Below are positions 1-20,727 of a stretch of 64,000 bases of DNA, piece after piece. A model generated the notes under the pieces. That model had not been told where the DNA came from, ran no database searches, and saw only the letters and a list, made by a program, of their open reading frames with translations. Origin of the DNA: Pagrus major (Eukaryota; Chordata; Actinopteri; Spariformes; Sparidae); contig NC_133237.1 in the NCBI RefSeq assembly GCF_040436345.1, positions 25,363,749-25,427,748 on the forward strand. Reading direction: 5' to 3'. The position numbers and the translations under genes are program-made. How positions within the stretch are numbered: position 1 is the first letter of the stretch; every line of letters starts with the position of its first letter.

Positions 1-79
1 TAAACGAGACCATGAAGACGTTTTGATTTTGTTGTTCTGATTTTGACAATAAATTGAACTGTATTGCTGGTGACGTTCA

Positions 80-1174
80 TTAAACCCCGCCCCCTTAGTT
101 ACTGTTGCTATGTCGGTTTAACCTTCCCTTCTCACGCAGGACGCACACGGTTCACAGTGACGATGTCAGCAGATTAATGATCAAAATTCAAAGTAACTCT
201 TTAAACAATGGGTCCTTAATCTAAAGTCAAGTGGAAGACAAGAGCCGAATCTCATTTCTGTGTCCAGCTCACTTTTTTATAAATGTTCCAGCTCCTTCTG
301 AAATGGGAATCTTGTAAACAGGGTCTTTAATAAGCTCAAAATGGTTATATTGTGTTAAAAGACTCAAAACTCAGCACCACAAAACGGGTAACAAGAGTGT
401 TCAAAGCACCATTGTTCCGTTTAAACGTCCTGCTATGTTTGTCGGGGTTGAACATGCCCACAGACAAAGCTGCTAAAGTTAGCCTGATAGCATCCAGGAC
501 CTGCTTCCACATGGCAGAAAAACAGCAAGCTAACATAGCATCAAATGAAGAAAAACAGCGTTGATGTTGTATTGCAGTGTTGAGCTAGCCTAGTCAGAAT
601 TACAAGTATGATGAGAAAAAATTTTAAATCACGTGACGTTGGCTGCGGTTGCTTCAGTGTAAACATCCATTCATCAAATAACAAGCATTGAATTAAGAAA
701 CAGCATTGCTGCTTAGCTTCAATGCTTATTAAGTTTTCAGTTTAGGATGAGGACTAACCAACGTTTTTGGCATATGAAAAGTTATCTCCCTAACCCTTAT
801 CCCCAATTCTGAAAAAGAGCAGGATGGAGCTGCTAACGTTAGCCTGACAGAATCCAGGACTAGCTTCCACAGAGCAAAGACATACTAGCTAGCTAATTTA
901 GTTAACCTGTAATCCCACAATCGAACTAGATTTACTGATCCGCATTACCAGCAAAGCTCAATCACTAAGCTAGTTAGCCACACATGCTAACATCTGAAGC
1001 TGAACACAGTATTATCTGCTCTCTACACTTCTGCTCCTTCTTTGCTTTTGTGAATGATATAAAAAGACACAAACTCCAAATCAAACTCTATGAGTGAGTA
1101 CTGGTCCTACCACAGCCCTAGGTACGGTTGCTAAGCTACGATTGCTCAATCGCTGTTCAGGGGGCGGGGTTTAA
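80..1174. mobile_element. Non-autonomous DNA transposon bounded by TTAA and 16-bp terminal inverted repeats
   Basis: The left end starts TTAAACCCCGCCCCCT and the right end is its exact reverse complement, ending at 1174. The TTAA at each border fits a TTAA target-site duplication, as in piggyBac or Kolobok type elements. The roughly 1.1-kb interior has no credible transposase frame. It does hold a direct repeat, about 469-520 and 829-880, with the shared core TTAGCCTGA-AG-ATCCAGGAC and several GCTAAC boxes. It lies just beyond the 3' end of u2af2. The superfamily is inferred from the termini only. Confidence 0.6.
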
Positions 1175-1942
1175 AAAACGGTCCAAAAATATTAAAACCA
1201 AGAAAATCACTTTTTTATTCATATAACGTTCTGATTCAACTAATTTCCAGTGTGCATGTCCAATTTAATATATTTCTCCTCTTTAGAAACAATAAATTCA
1301 TATTTACAAAATGACCTCTGAGGCCGACAAAATGTTTATTTTCACTCTCGACCAAAAAAAGTCAACATTTGGTCTTTTTAAGCAGCACAGGTAATAGCAT
1401 CGTATATGTTTTAAGGAATATTAATATGTGACGTATCGAGGAAAATATTACTTTTGAAAAATAAATAAATAAATAAAAACTTTTTTTTTGTCTCTGGCAG
1501 CCACACAACAAACATCATGATGGCTTCTCAAATCTAGATCTTGTGCTCAGGAGGGAAATCTAAACATTTGACTGTTGTTTTTTTCTCATGTAGTGCATAT
1601 TGATAGACAGCTACACTGGCGTTGTCAGGCAGTATTAGTTTAGGGTTTAAGTAAGATACATGTCACATTCATTCTACTACAAATGTAATGAATACTACAG
1701 TATTTCTTTTAAATTCAGAGTAAGTTCACTGTGTGAGTATTAGGCTTAAGCTGGGAGTTAGATATTCAGTACTGAAGAGACACACACTGCAGTCCAGTTT
1801 GTTAAGTAGAAGATGTAGTAAAAGTCTTTTCCAGGTCTAGTCTCTAAGGACACGTTCACAACATTCAGAGGAGTAAAAAGAAAACTGACTGAACCCAAGC
1901 TGACGAACAGAAAGGAGGAAGGAGATGCTGACGTCTGTGCTT
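1175..1942 (-). other. u2af2: u2af2 3' untranslated region and downstream flank
   Basis: No coding frame is supported here. On the minus strand an AATAAA lies at 1333-1338, about 600 bases past the u2af2 stop codon, and is a plausible poly(A) signal. An A-rich (AAAT)n tract near 1460-1480 and a T-run follow. The exact transcript end cannot be set from sequence alone. Confidence 0.4.
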
Positions 1943-12333
<10,391 letters not shown>

Positions 12334-12500
12334 ATTTCTCGGTCGTCTCGCTGTCCGGAGGATGAAGCAGGTGTGCGTGTTGTGTCTGACGGGGGACGAT
12401 GAGGCGAGCAGCCCGCTGACACGGTGCAGCAAAACCCACTGAGCGCTGCCCGCCGTCCGCACGCGCTTATATAGACGCGGCTTCCGGTTGCAAGCCTTCA
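12334..12500 (-). promoter_or_regulatory. u2af2: u2af2 proximal promoter and 5' leader
   Basis: The 12000-12490 region is CpG-rich compared with the surrounding DNA. On the minus strand a TATA-like TATATAAG lies at 12466-12473, and an ETS-type CCGGAAG lies just upstream at about 12481-12487. A start site near 12440 would leave a leader of about 100 bases before the ATG at 12333. This arrangement fits a housekeeping gene; the start site itself is inferred. Confidence 0.5.
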
Positions 12501-13475
12501 AAATAAAACAGGCCAACTGTGGCAGGTTTTCATTATTATTATTATTTTTTAATATTTATATATCACCCGCACAGGTGACACAAAATCGCACAAAAACGCA
12601 ATGAACACACATTAAAGAATATAAGGTAAGAGCCTGATTGTGATCATACAAATATGAGCCTTCGGTAAATGCTAATTTACGTAAATGCAGCTGGAAATAA
12701 CAATTGTTTTCATTGTCAATAAATCTGTCAAATATTTTCTGGAAGAATCGTTAAATCATTTGGCTATTTAAATAAAAAAATATATTTTCAATTTCAACTA
12801 ACACAGATTAATTATCTGTTGATTCACTGATCTATTATTTAACTGATCGATGCACCTCTCATTAAAAAACCCATCCCAAATGAAATAAGAATGAAATAAA
12901 ATTACTTAAAATTAGTTAGGGATATTGTGATATTTTAGTGATTCACTTGATTGTTTATTCTGTGACATATCTGAATTTTTTTATTTTGTGTTTGAGAATT
13001 GTTTTGGTCCCCCCCCAAAAATGTAATTTGACTTTTATTGCATATCCATGTACACGCATATATGCACCCACATCACAATATCCCTAACTAACTTTGAGTA
13101 GTGTGTGACTTCAACTAACTCTTGTTTTAATTGTCAATAAATCGGCCAAATATTTTCTGGATTAATCGCTAAATCATTTTGTATATTTAAATAAAAAATA
13201 ATGCAAATAAAATTGACATTTATTATTTCAATGAATCAATTATCAAAATAATTGCAGAATAATTATCTGTTGATTCACTAATCTATTATATAACTGATCG
13301 ATGCATCTCTCATATATATATATATAGTACAATTTAATATAATATGTTTATGGAAAATAAACAAATATCAGTGAAAATTAAGGTTGACCATTTAGATTGT
13401 ATGCTTTTATTATGGTAGGGTCGACTTCCGGTGACACTGTCTACTTGATTGACAGAATTTTCGAGCTTTAATTTC

Positions 13476-13480
<5 letters not shown>
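12500..13480. repeat. Intergenic AT-rich DNA with two copies of one decayed MITE
   Basis: No gene is visible. Segments 12690-12860 and 13110-13320 are clear relatives. Both contain GTCAATAAATC-G-CAAATATTTTCTGGA, then AATCGTTAAATCATTT or a close variant, then TTAATTATCTGTTGATTCACT and AACTGATCGATGCA-CTCTCAT. They are probably two degraded insertions or a local duplication of the AATCGATTA-type element seen at 9603. A short (AT)n run follows at about 13315-13328. Confidence 0.55.

Positions 13481-13512
<32 letters not shown>
13479..13512 (+). repeat. (CA)n microsatellite
   Basis: Seventeen uninterrupted AC dinucleotides in the intergenic region between u2af2 and dhrs7c. Confidence 0.95.
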
Positions 13513-13514
<2 letters not shown>

Positions 13515-13689
13515 TTTACTATCAGCAGGATTTGGTTGCAGCTATTATAAATGAATTAGGCTCTGAGGTTTGAGGTTTTGAACGCAGCCTCAGTTCTTAC
13601 AAAGTTAGTTTCAAACTAGTGTTTTAATTAATCAGGTTAAAGCAATTAAACCAAAAAAGTGTCCTTCTCTTGTGAAGAGCCATAGTTGC

Positions 13690-14200
13690 AGTTATTTTCC
13701 CCTCTTTGTGGTTGTTTTGCCGACGTATGTGATCGTTTTCTGTGCTTTTTATGGTCATTGTGCGTCTCTGTGTCCTTAATTTGTGACTCTTTGCCGCCAT
13801 TTTGTGTTTTACTTTGGTTTCCAACATATTGCTCTTTAAGTAAAATAATTATTGTCTCTGCAAGCTGATTAAGTAAGATACTCTGTGACTCAAACACTGT
13901 AAATTCATTCACTCCTTTAGACAACAATATGAACAAAATGTAAAATACTGAAAAATTGGTTCAATTGTGTGACTCTGTAGTCGTTTTCCCATTTTTGTGG
14001 TTGTTTTATGTCTCTCTGTAGTCATTTTGCCGACGTATGTGATCGTTTTTTGTGCTTTTTATGGTAATTTTGTGTCTCCTTGTCCTTAATTTGTGTCTCT
14101 TTGTCGCCATTTTGTGTTTTACTTTGGTTTCCAACATATTACTCTTTAAGTAAAGAAATTATTGTCTCTGCAAGCGCATTAAGAAAGATACAATGTGAAC
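13690..14200 (+). repeat. Paired copies of a GTCTCT-type repeat block
   Basis: Segments 13695-13870 and 13990-14180 are near duplicates. Both carry GTGGTTGTTTT, GCCGACGTATGTGATCG, TGTGCTTTTTATGGT, GTCCTTAATTTGTG-CTCTTTG, CGCCATTTTGTGTTTTAC and TTGTCTCTGCAAGC. They belong to the same family as the GTGTCTCTTTGTGGTC minisatellites at 15336 and 23030, but here the unit has decayed and been duplicated as a block of about 295 bases. Confidence 0.7.
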
Positions 14201-14339
14201 AAAATGTAAAATACTACTATATACTATACTATAATAAAATGAATTAAATTATGTATAAATGCCTGCACGATTCACAGGTCGTGACTCAAGATAAAACTGA
14301 TATAACGACTCTTTATGATGTGAAGTACATCAGAAATGT

Positions 14340-14612
14340 CGCCTCCGGGCAGCCAACAGGAACCCGCGTCCCTCCTCGTCACCCTCCTCCCGTCATTCTA
14401 AACATAACATGTCGACAACATACGTGGAAAATAACCGACTCAGCTGTGCTGCTATTAAAAGAGCACAAATCCCTGAGTATTGCCGCGGCGGGGCGGCCGG
14501 CTGTCTTGTCGGAGGAGCTCTGTGAACGAGCTGCTGAGGCGTGCAGCTCCGGCTCCTCAGGAGGGGAATAAATCCAGAGTCCAGAACACCTGCAGAGGCC
14601 CGAGAAGCAGTA
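14340..14612 (+). promoter_or_regulatory. dhrs7c: Candidate dhrs7c promoter and non-coding first exon
   Basis: This is a GC-rich island in AT-rich DNA, with GCCGCGGCGGGGCGGCC near 14481 and a possible splice donor, GAAGCAGTAAGTG, near 14606. dhrs7c coding begins only after a splice acceptor at 16455, so a non-coding first exon must lie upstream, and this is the best candidate in view. A sequence fitting the MEF2 consensus (TTATATTTAG, 14908-14917) lies just downstream, which would suit a striated-muscle gene. Exon boundaries are inferred, not proven. Confidence 0.35.
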
Positions 14613-15335
14613 AGTGCCGGCTGAGAATTCATTTCCTGTAACATCGAGGTCAGCTGGAAAGCGAGCAGCTCTCTTTAATCTGTCAGTTCCTTCTGCAAAG
14701 TGCCGAGACACTTTAACAGCCGACTGTACACTTTGTCTTTAATTTGACCCCAGACGGCTGCTGCAGGATAAAAAATGTTCTGTTTCTCTTCCTGCTCAGT
14801 TCTGATTGTGTTTCTGTGTCTCTGTGGACTTTGTTGTGGAGTAAACTGGGGAGTACTCTGTCACTCTGAGTCTCTGTGAGAGATACAGTATCTATTTCTA
14901 GGGCAGTTTATATTTAGAAGACCCTTCCTACAAACAGCCGGGGCTGGCACCGTAAACCTGAACCTAAAGGTTATCTTCAGACTCCCAGCTGGACTCAACT
15001 ACAACATGAGAGAGCCGGTCGTCTTAATACGGTGACAGAAAAGTGGTTTCTAACAGAGTCTTTGCTCTTCACGTGAAGGAAAACACACCCTGTAACTCAA
15101 ACACTGTGGAGACAGGCACAGATTAGGAAACAACAGGTTCCTGGGCACAGACAAGAGGCCCCCGGCTCCTCCAACACGGCCCTGATCCTGTGGTCGCTTT
15201 GTGTCTGTATGTAGGCGCTTTGCATTTCATTGTAGGCATTTTGTGTCTCTGTGATTTTTTTGTGTGTCTTTGTGATCATTTTGTGTCTCTTGCAGTTTAA
15301 TTGAGTGTCCCTTAAAGTGGTGGTTTTGCATCTAT

Positions 15336-15845
15336 TTGTCATTATTTTGGTGTCTCTCTGTGGTCGTTTTGTGTCTCTTTGTTGTCAAATTGTATCTCTC
15401 AGTTGTCTTATTGTGTCTCTTTGTGGTCATATTGCATCTGTTGTGTCTCTTTGTGGTTGTATTGTATCTCTTTGTTGTCGTATTGTGTCTCTTTGTGGTC
15501 AAATTGTGTCTCTTTGTAGTCGTCTTGTGTCTCTTTGTGGTCGTATTGTGTCTCTTTGTGGTTGCACTGTGTCTCTTTGTGGTCGTTTGTGTCTCTTTGT
15601 GGTTGCACTGTGTCTCTTTGTGGTTGCACTGTGTCTCTTTGTGGTCGTTTGTGTCTCTTTGCGGTCGTCTTGTGTCTCTTTGTGGTCGTGTTGTGTGTCT
15701 TTGTGGTTTTTGCATCCCTGCGACCGTTTCTTTGGTCTTTTTGTATCTCTGTGGTTGTTGTTTTGCTTTTCTTTGTGGTCCTTTTGTGTCTCTTTGTGGT
15801 TATTTTTCTGTTCTTTGTGGTGTTTATGTCTCTGTTGTTGTGTCT
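15336..15845 (+). repeat. Minisatellite of about 21-bp units, GTGTCTCTTTGTGGTC type
   Basis: More than 20 imperfect units with core TGTCTCTTTGTGGTC, usually 21 bases long and separated by short variable parts (GTATT, GTTGCACT, GTCTT). Because 21 is a multiple of three and the unit lacks stop codons in several frames, it creates long spurious frames on both strands: a Leu/Cys/Val-rich frame on plus (15305-15982) and a His-Lys-Glu-Thr-rich frame on minus (15332-15715). These are not genes. Lies between u2af2 and dhrs7c. Confidence 0.9.
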
Positions 15846-16470
15846 GTAAAATGCCTTCGCTACATGCTTGTTATGATTTTAGTTTGGGAATAAACTTTAC
15901 CTCCTGTACACTGACGGTCTGTATACTGTATACGAGTATAGAAAAAGTATATGTGTACATCAATGATGTGTTATTTACATGAACATGTAGTTTTTTATAA
16001 CTAATATAAAACTGGGTTACAACATGTCTCCTCTGTTTTTATTTCAGAGCTGTCAGAATAGTTAGATTTTAAAATGGTTGTTAAAGGTGAGATGGAGTCC
16101 AATGTTACGCAGCCGGAGAGCTTCTGGGTATGAAACGCTCCTTTATTTATGTAAATCATGTTCACTAGATGGTAAATGACATCACATCTCATCTCATCTA
16201 CGTCATCAGATCCAAATAATTCTCCATCTTTAAAGCATGTTTCAGTCTTTGAACATACTTTGACACCAACAACGTGTTCGTTAACCGTGACCTCCTTCAT
16301 GACACTGGTTGGTTTGTTGCTCCTTTTTTAAAGGAATTGTTTTATATTTTGGGAACTTCCCCAGAATATGAAACTGTATCATGATATTTTGTGCGAGCAA
16401 TCACAAAAAGAAATATTTTCCTGCGTATTTAATATTAAAATAAATTATTTTCCAGGACATCCTGCAGGAG

Positions 16471-17893
16471 ATGGATCCAGCGTGGGTCACCACCGTCCTC
16501 CTGGTGCCGTGTGTCATCGTGCTGACAGCTGGATTCTTCTACCTGTACGGCGCCGTTATCGGCCTGTTGTCCAAAACATCGGTACGCAACAAGGTGGTGG
16601 TTATAACGGACGCTTTATCAGGGCTGGGAAGAGGTAACAAACCGACGCTTTGATGCTCAACATTCACGATGCTACAGTTGTTTCTACGTCTTGTGTTCAA
16701 ACTTCTTTTTAATCGATGGATGCAGAATGTGCAGGTGTGTTTCACAAAGGAGGAGCGAGGCTGATCCTCTGCGGGAAGAGTTGGGAGAAGCTTGAAGAGT
16801 TTGCTGATGACTTGGCGAACGCCTCTGACCCGACTGTAGTGAGTATATACCAGCACTGAAACCAGAACAGACAGTGGAGACAGTGCAGACCTCCTCATCC
16901 CTGTTCCTCCTCCTCCTCCTCCTCCTCAGACATTCCCTCCTAAACTGGTGCTGGTGGATTTCGGAGACATGGACAGCATGCCGGAGGTGATCACGGAGAT
17001 CCTGGAGTGTTACGGCTGCCTGGACGTCCTCATCCTCAACAGCAGCATGAAGGTCAAAGCTCCCGCTCAGAGCGTCTCTCTGGAGATGGACAAGCTGCTG
17101 ATGGACAACAACTACTTTGGACCGGCCACGCTGGCCAAAGGTGGACGATGGAAACGTACAGAGTTAGAGTTCAGTCTGTGAAAGTGTGATCGTGTCTCAT
17201 TTGTTCTTGGTTCTGCTTCAGGTGTGCTGCCCTCCATGATCTCCAGGAGAACCGGTCACCTGCTGCTCATCAACAGCATCCAGGGGAAACTAGCTGTGCC
17301 TTTTCGTACCACATGTGAGTTTATGAAGCGAAATACACAGGACATTTTTTAAGTCTTCCTCTCGATGGTCATGTGAGTCAGTCGTTAAACAACTTAGGTC
17401 CTTCACTGGTCATTCGTGGACTTTGGTGATCCTGTGTTTTTACTTTTACTCCAGATGCAGCCTCTAAACACGCCGTCCAGGCCTTCTTCGACTGCCTGAG
17501 AGCTGAGGTGGAGGAGTACGGCATCTCCGTCAGCACCATCAACCACACCTTCATCAGCCCCTCGTCATCTGAGAACACAGAGGCAGCCTCCTCCAAATCC
17601 ATCTGGTCCTGTGAGTAAACAGAAGAAACTGTTTTGTATTTTCATGCCTCCAGAGCAACATGTGGACTGTATATTTGCTCTTTGCAGTGTTTTACACCAA
17701 GAAACCGCTCGGCGTTTCTCCGGACGAGGCAGCGACCGAGATCGTGAAGACTCTCCACAACAAGAAGAAGGAGGTGGTCATCGCTCCCTCGCTCCCCAAG
17801 GTGGCGATCTACGCCCGGTCCTTCTTCCCCAACGTCTTCTTCGCTGTGATGGCTGCAGGAGTGAACAACGCCGCCGCCTTTGAGAAGATGTAG
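16471..17893 (+). CDS. dhrs7c: DHRS7C, SDR-family dehydrogenase/reductase; 6 coding exons
   Basis: Member of the short-chain dehydrogenase/reductase superfamily. DHRS7C (SRP-35) in mammals is a sarcoplasmic-reticulum membrane protein with reported retinol dehydrogenase activity. Exons: 16471-16633, 16726-16838, 16930-17140, 17222-17314, 17455-17610, 17688-17893; all GT-AG and in phase, 313 residues (family about 312). The ATG follows an acceptor at 16455 and has a good context (GGAGATGG). A hydrophobic segment at residues 7-33 anchors the membrane. The cofactor motif reads TDALSGLG (46-53), the NNAG position reads LNSS (128-131), and the active-site set is S181 and YAASK (Y194, K198). Tyr and Lys are intact, but the first Gly of TGxxxGxG is Asp and NNAG is lost. 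TD is also in human DHRS7C as I remember it. Family identity is secure; which teleost copy is not. Confidence 0.94.
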
Positions 17894-19090
17894 AGCTGCT
17901 GACACACGTCGTGCAGACATTGATTTCCCACAGTTTATTAGAAAAAAAAAAGTTTTTCTGTACATTTTACAGGTAAACATACGAAAAATGATCATCAGTG
18001 TGCAGAAGTTACATAAAAATGGTCAGTTATGGAGAAAGTGTTGCATCTGTTCTTGTGTTTGTCGACTTGATAATATTCAAAATACAAATAAAAGTATTTA
18101 TGTGTAATTTTCATGTGTGCTAGTTCCTATTTTTAATATTATAATCTATTATTTATGATCTTTTTTCAGTTAAAATAACATTATTATCACTCAGCAGTTT
18201 ATCACTGGACCATACATACAGAGAGAAAACACCTTTACAGGTTTATTTGACATTTCTTTTACCTGCTATAACATCGACATTTTCTGGAATTAGCTACGTA
18301 ATTTACACAAAAGTGAGTGTAGAATTTTCCTAAAACAAAATCTCGATTATCTCAATTATCTGTTCTTGTATTTGTGGAATTGATACGTTTAGAATAAAAA
18401 AATGTTATTTATTTTCAGATAAATTAACATTTTCACAGCAGTTTATTATTATTAGTCAGCAGCTTATCGCTGGTACCACACATGCTGAAAGAAAGCAAAG
18501 AAAACACTTTATCTTACATAATAAGAAAAGCTCAATTTAAAGCCAGATAATTACTATTTTATTTATTTATGTTTTCATTTCCAGGAAGAATCTGAAATAA
18601 TTGTTTTTCTCTATATTTTACAGGTGAACAAGCACAAAAAAATGATCATCAGACAGCAGAATTTACATGAAAAAATTCTATTTATTTATTTTCAGATAAA
18701 AAAACATTTTCACGGCAGTTTATTAGTATTAGTCAACAGTTTATTGCTGGTACCGGGACCACACATGCTGAAAGACAGGGCTCCAGACTAACTTTTAACA
18801 CAGGCTTTTTCATTTAGGTGCACCCCATAACACATTTTAGCACATTATGTAATTGTAAACACAAAAAAAGGTGGAAATACATGTTTTTCTTCATTTTAAT
18901 CATAGGCAACAAGAAATCATGATAATAACTGTTTAAAAACTATCACTTTTTGGGGGCACGAGTGACCACAATAGTCGCACCTTGGAGCGAATTGTCAATT
19001 ATAGAGAAAGTGTTGCATCTGTTGTTGTATTTGTGGATTTGATCACATTTAAAAATACAAATAAAATGTATTATGTTAAGTGTGTATCAC
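17894..19090 (+). repeat. dhrs7c 3' UTR and degenerate tandem copies of it
   Basis: The dhrs7c 3' UTR contains CAGTTTATTAG, TTTTACAGGTAAACA, AAATGATCATCAG, GAGAAAGTGTTGCATCTGTT and a poly(A) signal AATAAA at 18087-18092. The same blocks recur downstream: near 18190 and 18335-18398 (second AATAAA at 18393), near 18436 and 18600-18680, and near 18714 and 18990-19065 (third AATAAA at 19060). This reads as three or more decayed tandem copies of a roughly 250-bp unit. The last is interrupted at about 18780-18985 by another repeat (GGCTCCAGACTAAC...). No coding frame is present. Confidence 0.7.
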
Positions 19091-19277
19091 TGTGTGCACC
19101 TAAATGTTAAAATGACTCAATGAGATGATGTCAGCCTGTGTGTTTTGTGCAGTAGAGGTCAAAGAAAGGTTATTAGAAAGTTAATTATTATCCTCTGTGC
19201 ATGTGGCGCCCCCTGGTGGACTCACTTTACAACCACCACTACATGCTGCTTAGACTTACGTGTCTTTTCGTCTTTAA

Positions 19278-20727
19278 ATGGCCTTTAAACTCTTCTCCAG
19301 CCTCGGTGGGTTTTCTCTCAGACTGAACTCTCCCGTCGCCTTCAGGTCTTTGAGCTCCAGCTGCGGTTTGACTGTGAAACACGACCGACAGAACCTCCGC
19401 TTCACCGTCGCTCCGGACAGCGGGGCCGGTAAGCGCACACAGCCGGGGGGTGACGCTCCCAGGCCGGGGAGATCCTGTAAGGGAGCCCGGCGTCCATTCG
19501 CGGCCTGCTGAAATGTTGACATCCGTGCGATTGATTGATTTACCGTTAGACTGTGCAGCTGTTTCATTGATCTCCTCGAATACCCTATTGACAGTGCAGT
19601 TCTCTTTCGTAAGGAAAGAACGCTGAGCGAAACTCCATTAAAAAATCTGTTCATTTAAAGTGCCTTCCCCACACAGTTAATTTTTCAAATGCAGTATGAA
19701 AGACTTGTACCTCAAACGATTTGTTTCTAGTAACGTAACAGTTCGGTATACATATTATGATCAAAAGAAACATATTTGTAACTTTTTAGAACATTTTTGG
19801 CTAGTTGGCCATACTAGTACTGTTGTAGCAGGCGACTGGCGTTCACTTAAATGTATCAATCTCTGGAGGGAGTTTGGCATTGGTTCATAATATCTATCTA
19901 ATGGTTAATCTAAGGCCAGGAAAATGTTTTTTGTTGCCTCGCAGAATTTAATTTCCACCCAATGTCTCTAATTAAGTTTAACAAAAGAGGCGTTTCTCTT
20001 TCGGGAGGAGAGAACGCTTAACGACACTCCTTAAAGAAATCTGAGGATTATATCTTCTTATGCTCAAGGTTAAACAATGCAAACATAATATGAATCACTT
20101 GCACTTAAAATTATTTGTTTCTAGTCGCCAAAGAGTTCGGCACAAATATTATCAGCAAAAGTTACACATAATAGGACATTTTTGGCTAGATAGCCACAGT
20201 AGCACAATTATAGCAGGCGAGTGGCTCTCACTTAAATGAAGGAATTTCTGGAGGGAGTTTGGTACTTGTTCATTATCTGTCAAATGGTTATTCTGAGGCC
20301 AGAAAATGGATTTTTCGGTGTCTTACCAACACAGTGTCATTCTCTTCTTCGGGATCCTGGTCATGTTAAATTTGGTGTAACGTCCTCCATGTCTGCTCTG
20401 TCCACAGGGTCCCAGGACTGTGCGGTGCTTCAGTACAAGTTCACCGGTGAGAAGGAGGTGGATCTAATGTCCACCTATGTGCCAGAGACATTTAGGGGCC
20501 AAGGTGTCGCTGCAGTGCTGTCACAGGTAAGAGTTAAACTTTTCAGGTATTTTAGACATTGCACACACTATATATTACATGGTTTCATATATTTAATTTT
20601 CCTTTTCTAGGCTGCGATGGACTTTCTGGTTGAAGAAAACCTCAAGGCTCATATCTCCTGTTGGTATATAAAGAAATACATTGACGAGCACCCACTACAG
20701 CATTATAAAGAACTTGTCATCACTTGA
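19278..20727 (+). CDS. NATD1-like GNAT-fold protein with predicted mitochondrial presequence; 3 exons
   Basis: Small protein of the NATD1 family (N-acetyltransferase domain containing 1, Gcn5-related fold). Exons: 19278-19428, 20408-20526, 20611-20727; 128 residues, GT-AG, in phase. The conserved core runs from [12 protein letters not shown] (33-44) through [24 protein letters not shown] (76-85, holding the acetyl-CoA loop RGQGVA) and [19 protein letters not shown]. Residues 1-35 form an extension with K4, R15 and R23, many Ser/Leu/Phe and no acidic residue, which looks like a mitochondrial targeting sequence. Human NATD1 is 113 residues with a different N-terminus. A poly(A) signal AATAAA is at 21144. 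No enzymatic substrate can be stated. The gene lies 1.4 kb downstream of dhrs7c, same strand. I would call it natd1-like rather than natd1. Confidence 0.88.
19600..20335 (+). repeat. Tandem duplication inside intron 1 of the NATD1-like gene
   Basis: Segment 19601-19948 is repeated at about 19995-20332, with an offset near 390 bases. Shared blocks include TCTCTTTCG, AAAGAACGCT/GAGAACGCTT, ATTTGTTTCTAGT, TTTTTGGCTAG, TAGCAGGCGA-TGGC, CACTTAAATG, CTGGAGGGAGTTTGG and GGCCAG-AAAATG. Divergence is moderate, so the duplication is not recent. Non-coding. Confidence 0.75.

Noticed and set aside
15305-15982. 225-codon Leu/Cys/Val-rich open frame resembling a repetitive membrane protein
   Set aside because: It is translated minisatellite. 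The unit is 21 bases and equally open in other frames and on the other strand, with no splice or family signature.
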